DNA of 6,153 nucleotides from Candidatus Avacholeplasma faecigallinarum (GTDB taxonomy: Bacteria; Bacillota_I; Bacilli_A; Acholeplasmatales; Anaeroplasmataceae). The stretch spans positions 1 to 6,153 of the forward strand of contig DVKU01000043.1 in NCBI GenBank assembly GCA_018715825.1. Direction: 5' to 3'. Below are positions 5,976 to 6,153 of this stretch, piece after piece. The stretch's first letter is position 1. Each line of letters opens with the position of its first letter. The notes below the pieces were generated by a model that was not told where the DNA came from, ran no database searches, and worked only from the letters and a program-made list of their open reading frames with translations. A program made the translations under genes and the position numbers.

Positions 5976-6083
5976 GCGTGCTTAAATAAGCAAGCGAAAA
6001 ATTAGGTCTTTGAAAACTGTATACGACGCAATCGAAGAAAGAAACGAAACGCAATTCGAAAAGAAGAGCGAAGGATAGAAACG
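5976..6083 (+). other. rRNA operon leader with boxA and processing region
   Basis: The transcribed leader between P2 and 16S. Near its 5' end is a small hairpin (5976-5983 with 5988-5995, one G/A mismatch, loop AAAT). GGTCTTTGAAAACT (6005-6018) matches the boxA-type antitermination sequence of low-GC Gram-positive rRNA operons, where Nus factors load. The rest (6026-6083) is strongly purine-rich, with several CGAA copies and a repeated ACGCAAT (6026-6032 and 6049-6055, 23 bp apart). It probably forms one side of the 16S processing stem, whose partner would be beyond the window. Confidence 0.75.
6005..6018 (+). promoter_or_regulatory. boxA antitermination element
   Basis: GGTCTTTGAAAACT resembles the TTCTTTGAAAACT element found before 16S and in spacers of Bacillota rRNA operons, where NusB/NusE bind boxA RNA. 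It lies about 30 bases after the predicted P2 start. Confidence 0.7.
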
Positions 6084-6153
6084 ACAATGGAGAGTTTGAT
6101 CCTGGCTCAGGATTAACGCTGTCGGCGTGCCTAATACATGCAAGTCGAATGGT
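6084..6153 (+). rRNA. rrs: 16S ribosomal RNA, 5' end (partial)
   Basis: The universal 5' segment GAGTTTGATCCTGGCTCAG (6092-6110) and CCTAATACATGCAAGTCGAA are present. Aligned without gaps to E. coli, position 6084 equals E. coli base 1 and the window ends at about base 70, so roughly 4-5% of the gene is here. The exact mature 5' end could be a few bases either way. The base corresponding to E. coli G39 is T (6122), a departure from the near-universal CTGGCGGC. GGATTAACGCTG points to a Mollicutes-related low-GC lineage. Confidence 0.98.

Noticed and set aside
5893..6087. Minus-strand open frame of 64 codons over the rRNA leader
   Set aside because: It covers the rRNA promoters and leader. Its Phe/Leu-rich product simply reflects the complement of A/G-rich DNA.
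1..6153. Mycoplasma genetic code (TGA as Trp)
   Set aside because: All complete genes use TGG for Trp and have no in-frame TGA. Their stops are TAA or TAG.
1..6153. CRISPR array, complete insertion sequence or tRNA genes
   Set aside because: No regularly spaced repeats, intact transposase with terminal repeats, or cloverleaf sequences were found on either strand.

Overview
The window is a very AT-rich stretch of a Gram-positive-type chromosome, most likely a low-GC member of Bacillota/Mycoplasmatota (Acholeplasma-, Izemoplasma- or RF39-like). The grounds are the A+T richness, strong AGGAGG-type ribosome binding sites, intrinsic terminators, a rRNA leader with a low-GC-type boxA, and a 16S 5' end reading GGATTAACGCTG, a form I associate with Mollicutes-related lineages. 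Trp is encoded by TGG, and no complete gene has an in-frame TGA, so nothing points to the mycoplasma code. The lineage call rests on only about 70 bases of 16S rRNA.

Layout. Positions 1-100 are unassigned and may be the edge of a neighbouring gene or a remnant. Two adjacent hairpins (102-129 and 131-152) form a back-to-back terminator block. An ArsR/SmtB-type repressor (178-540, minus strand) is divergent from a large fused ATPase-permease ABC transporter of MacB/FtsX type (689-3367, plus). The 148-bp gap between them holds both promoters and three copies of TATAATCT, the likely operator. A UDP-glucose 4-epimerase (galE, 3392-4432) follows the transporter after 24 bases and ends at a strong intrinsic terminator (4439-4477).

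A second plus-strand unit holds an AlkD-type DNA glycosylase (4530-5213) and the 16S rRNA pseudouridine synthase RsuA (5206-5910), which overlap by 8 bases. No terminator follows rsuA. Instead two near-consensus promoters with identical 17-bp spacers sit exactly 34 bp apart (TTAACA-17-TAAAAT and TTGACA-17-TAAAAT). They lead into a purine-rich leader with boxA and then the 5' end of a 16S rRNA gene (from about 6084 to the window edge).

How they fit together: the ArsR protein probably controls the divergent exporter and, by read-through, galE, but its metal-binding residues are incomplete, so the inducer is unclear. RsuA lies directly upstream of the rRNA it would modify. Most of the window is ordinary housekeeping. 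The points most worth a second look are the ArsR-ABC pair with its three-copy operator and odd leader, the oversized extracellular domain of the transporter, Cys at the GalE substrate-gate position, and the tandem rRNA promoters fused to the end of rsuA. I found no convincing undescribed multi-gene system.
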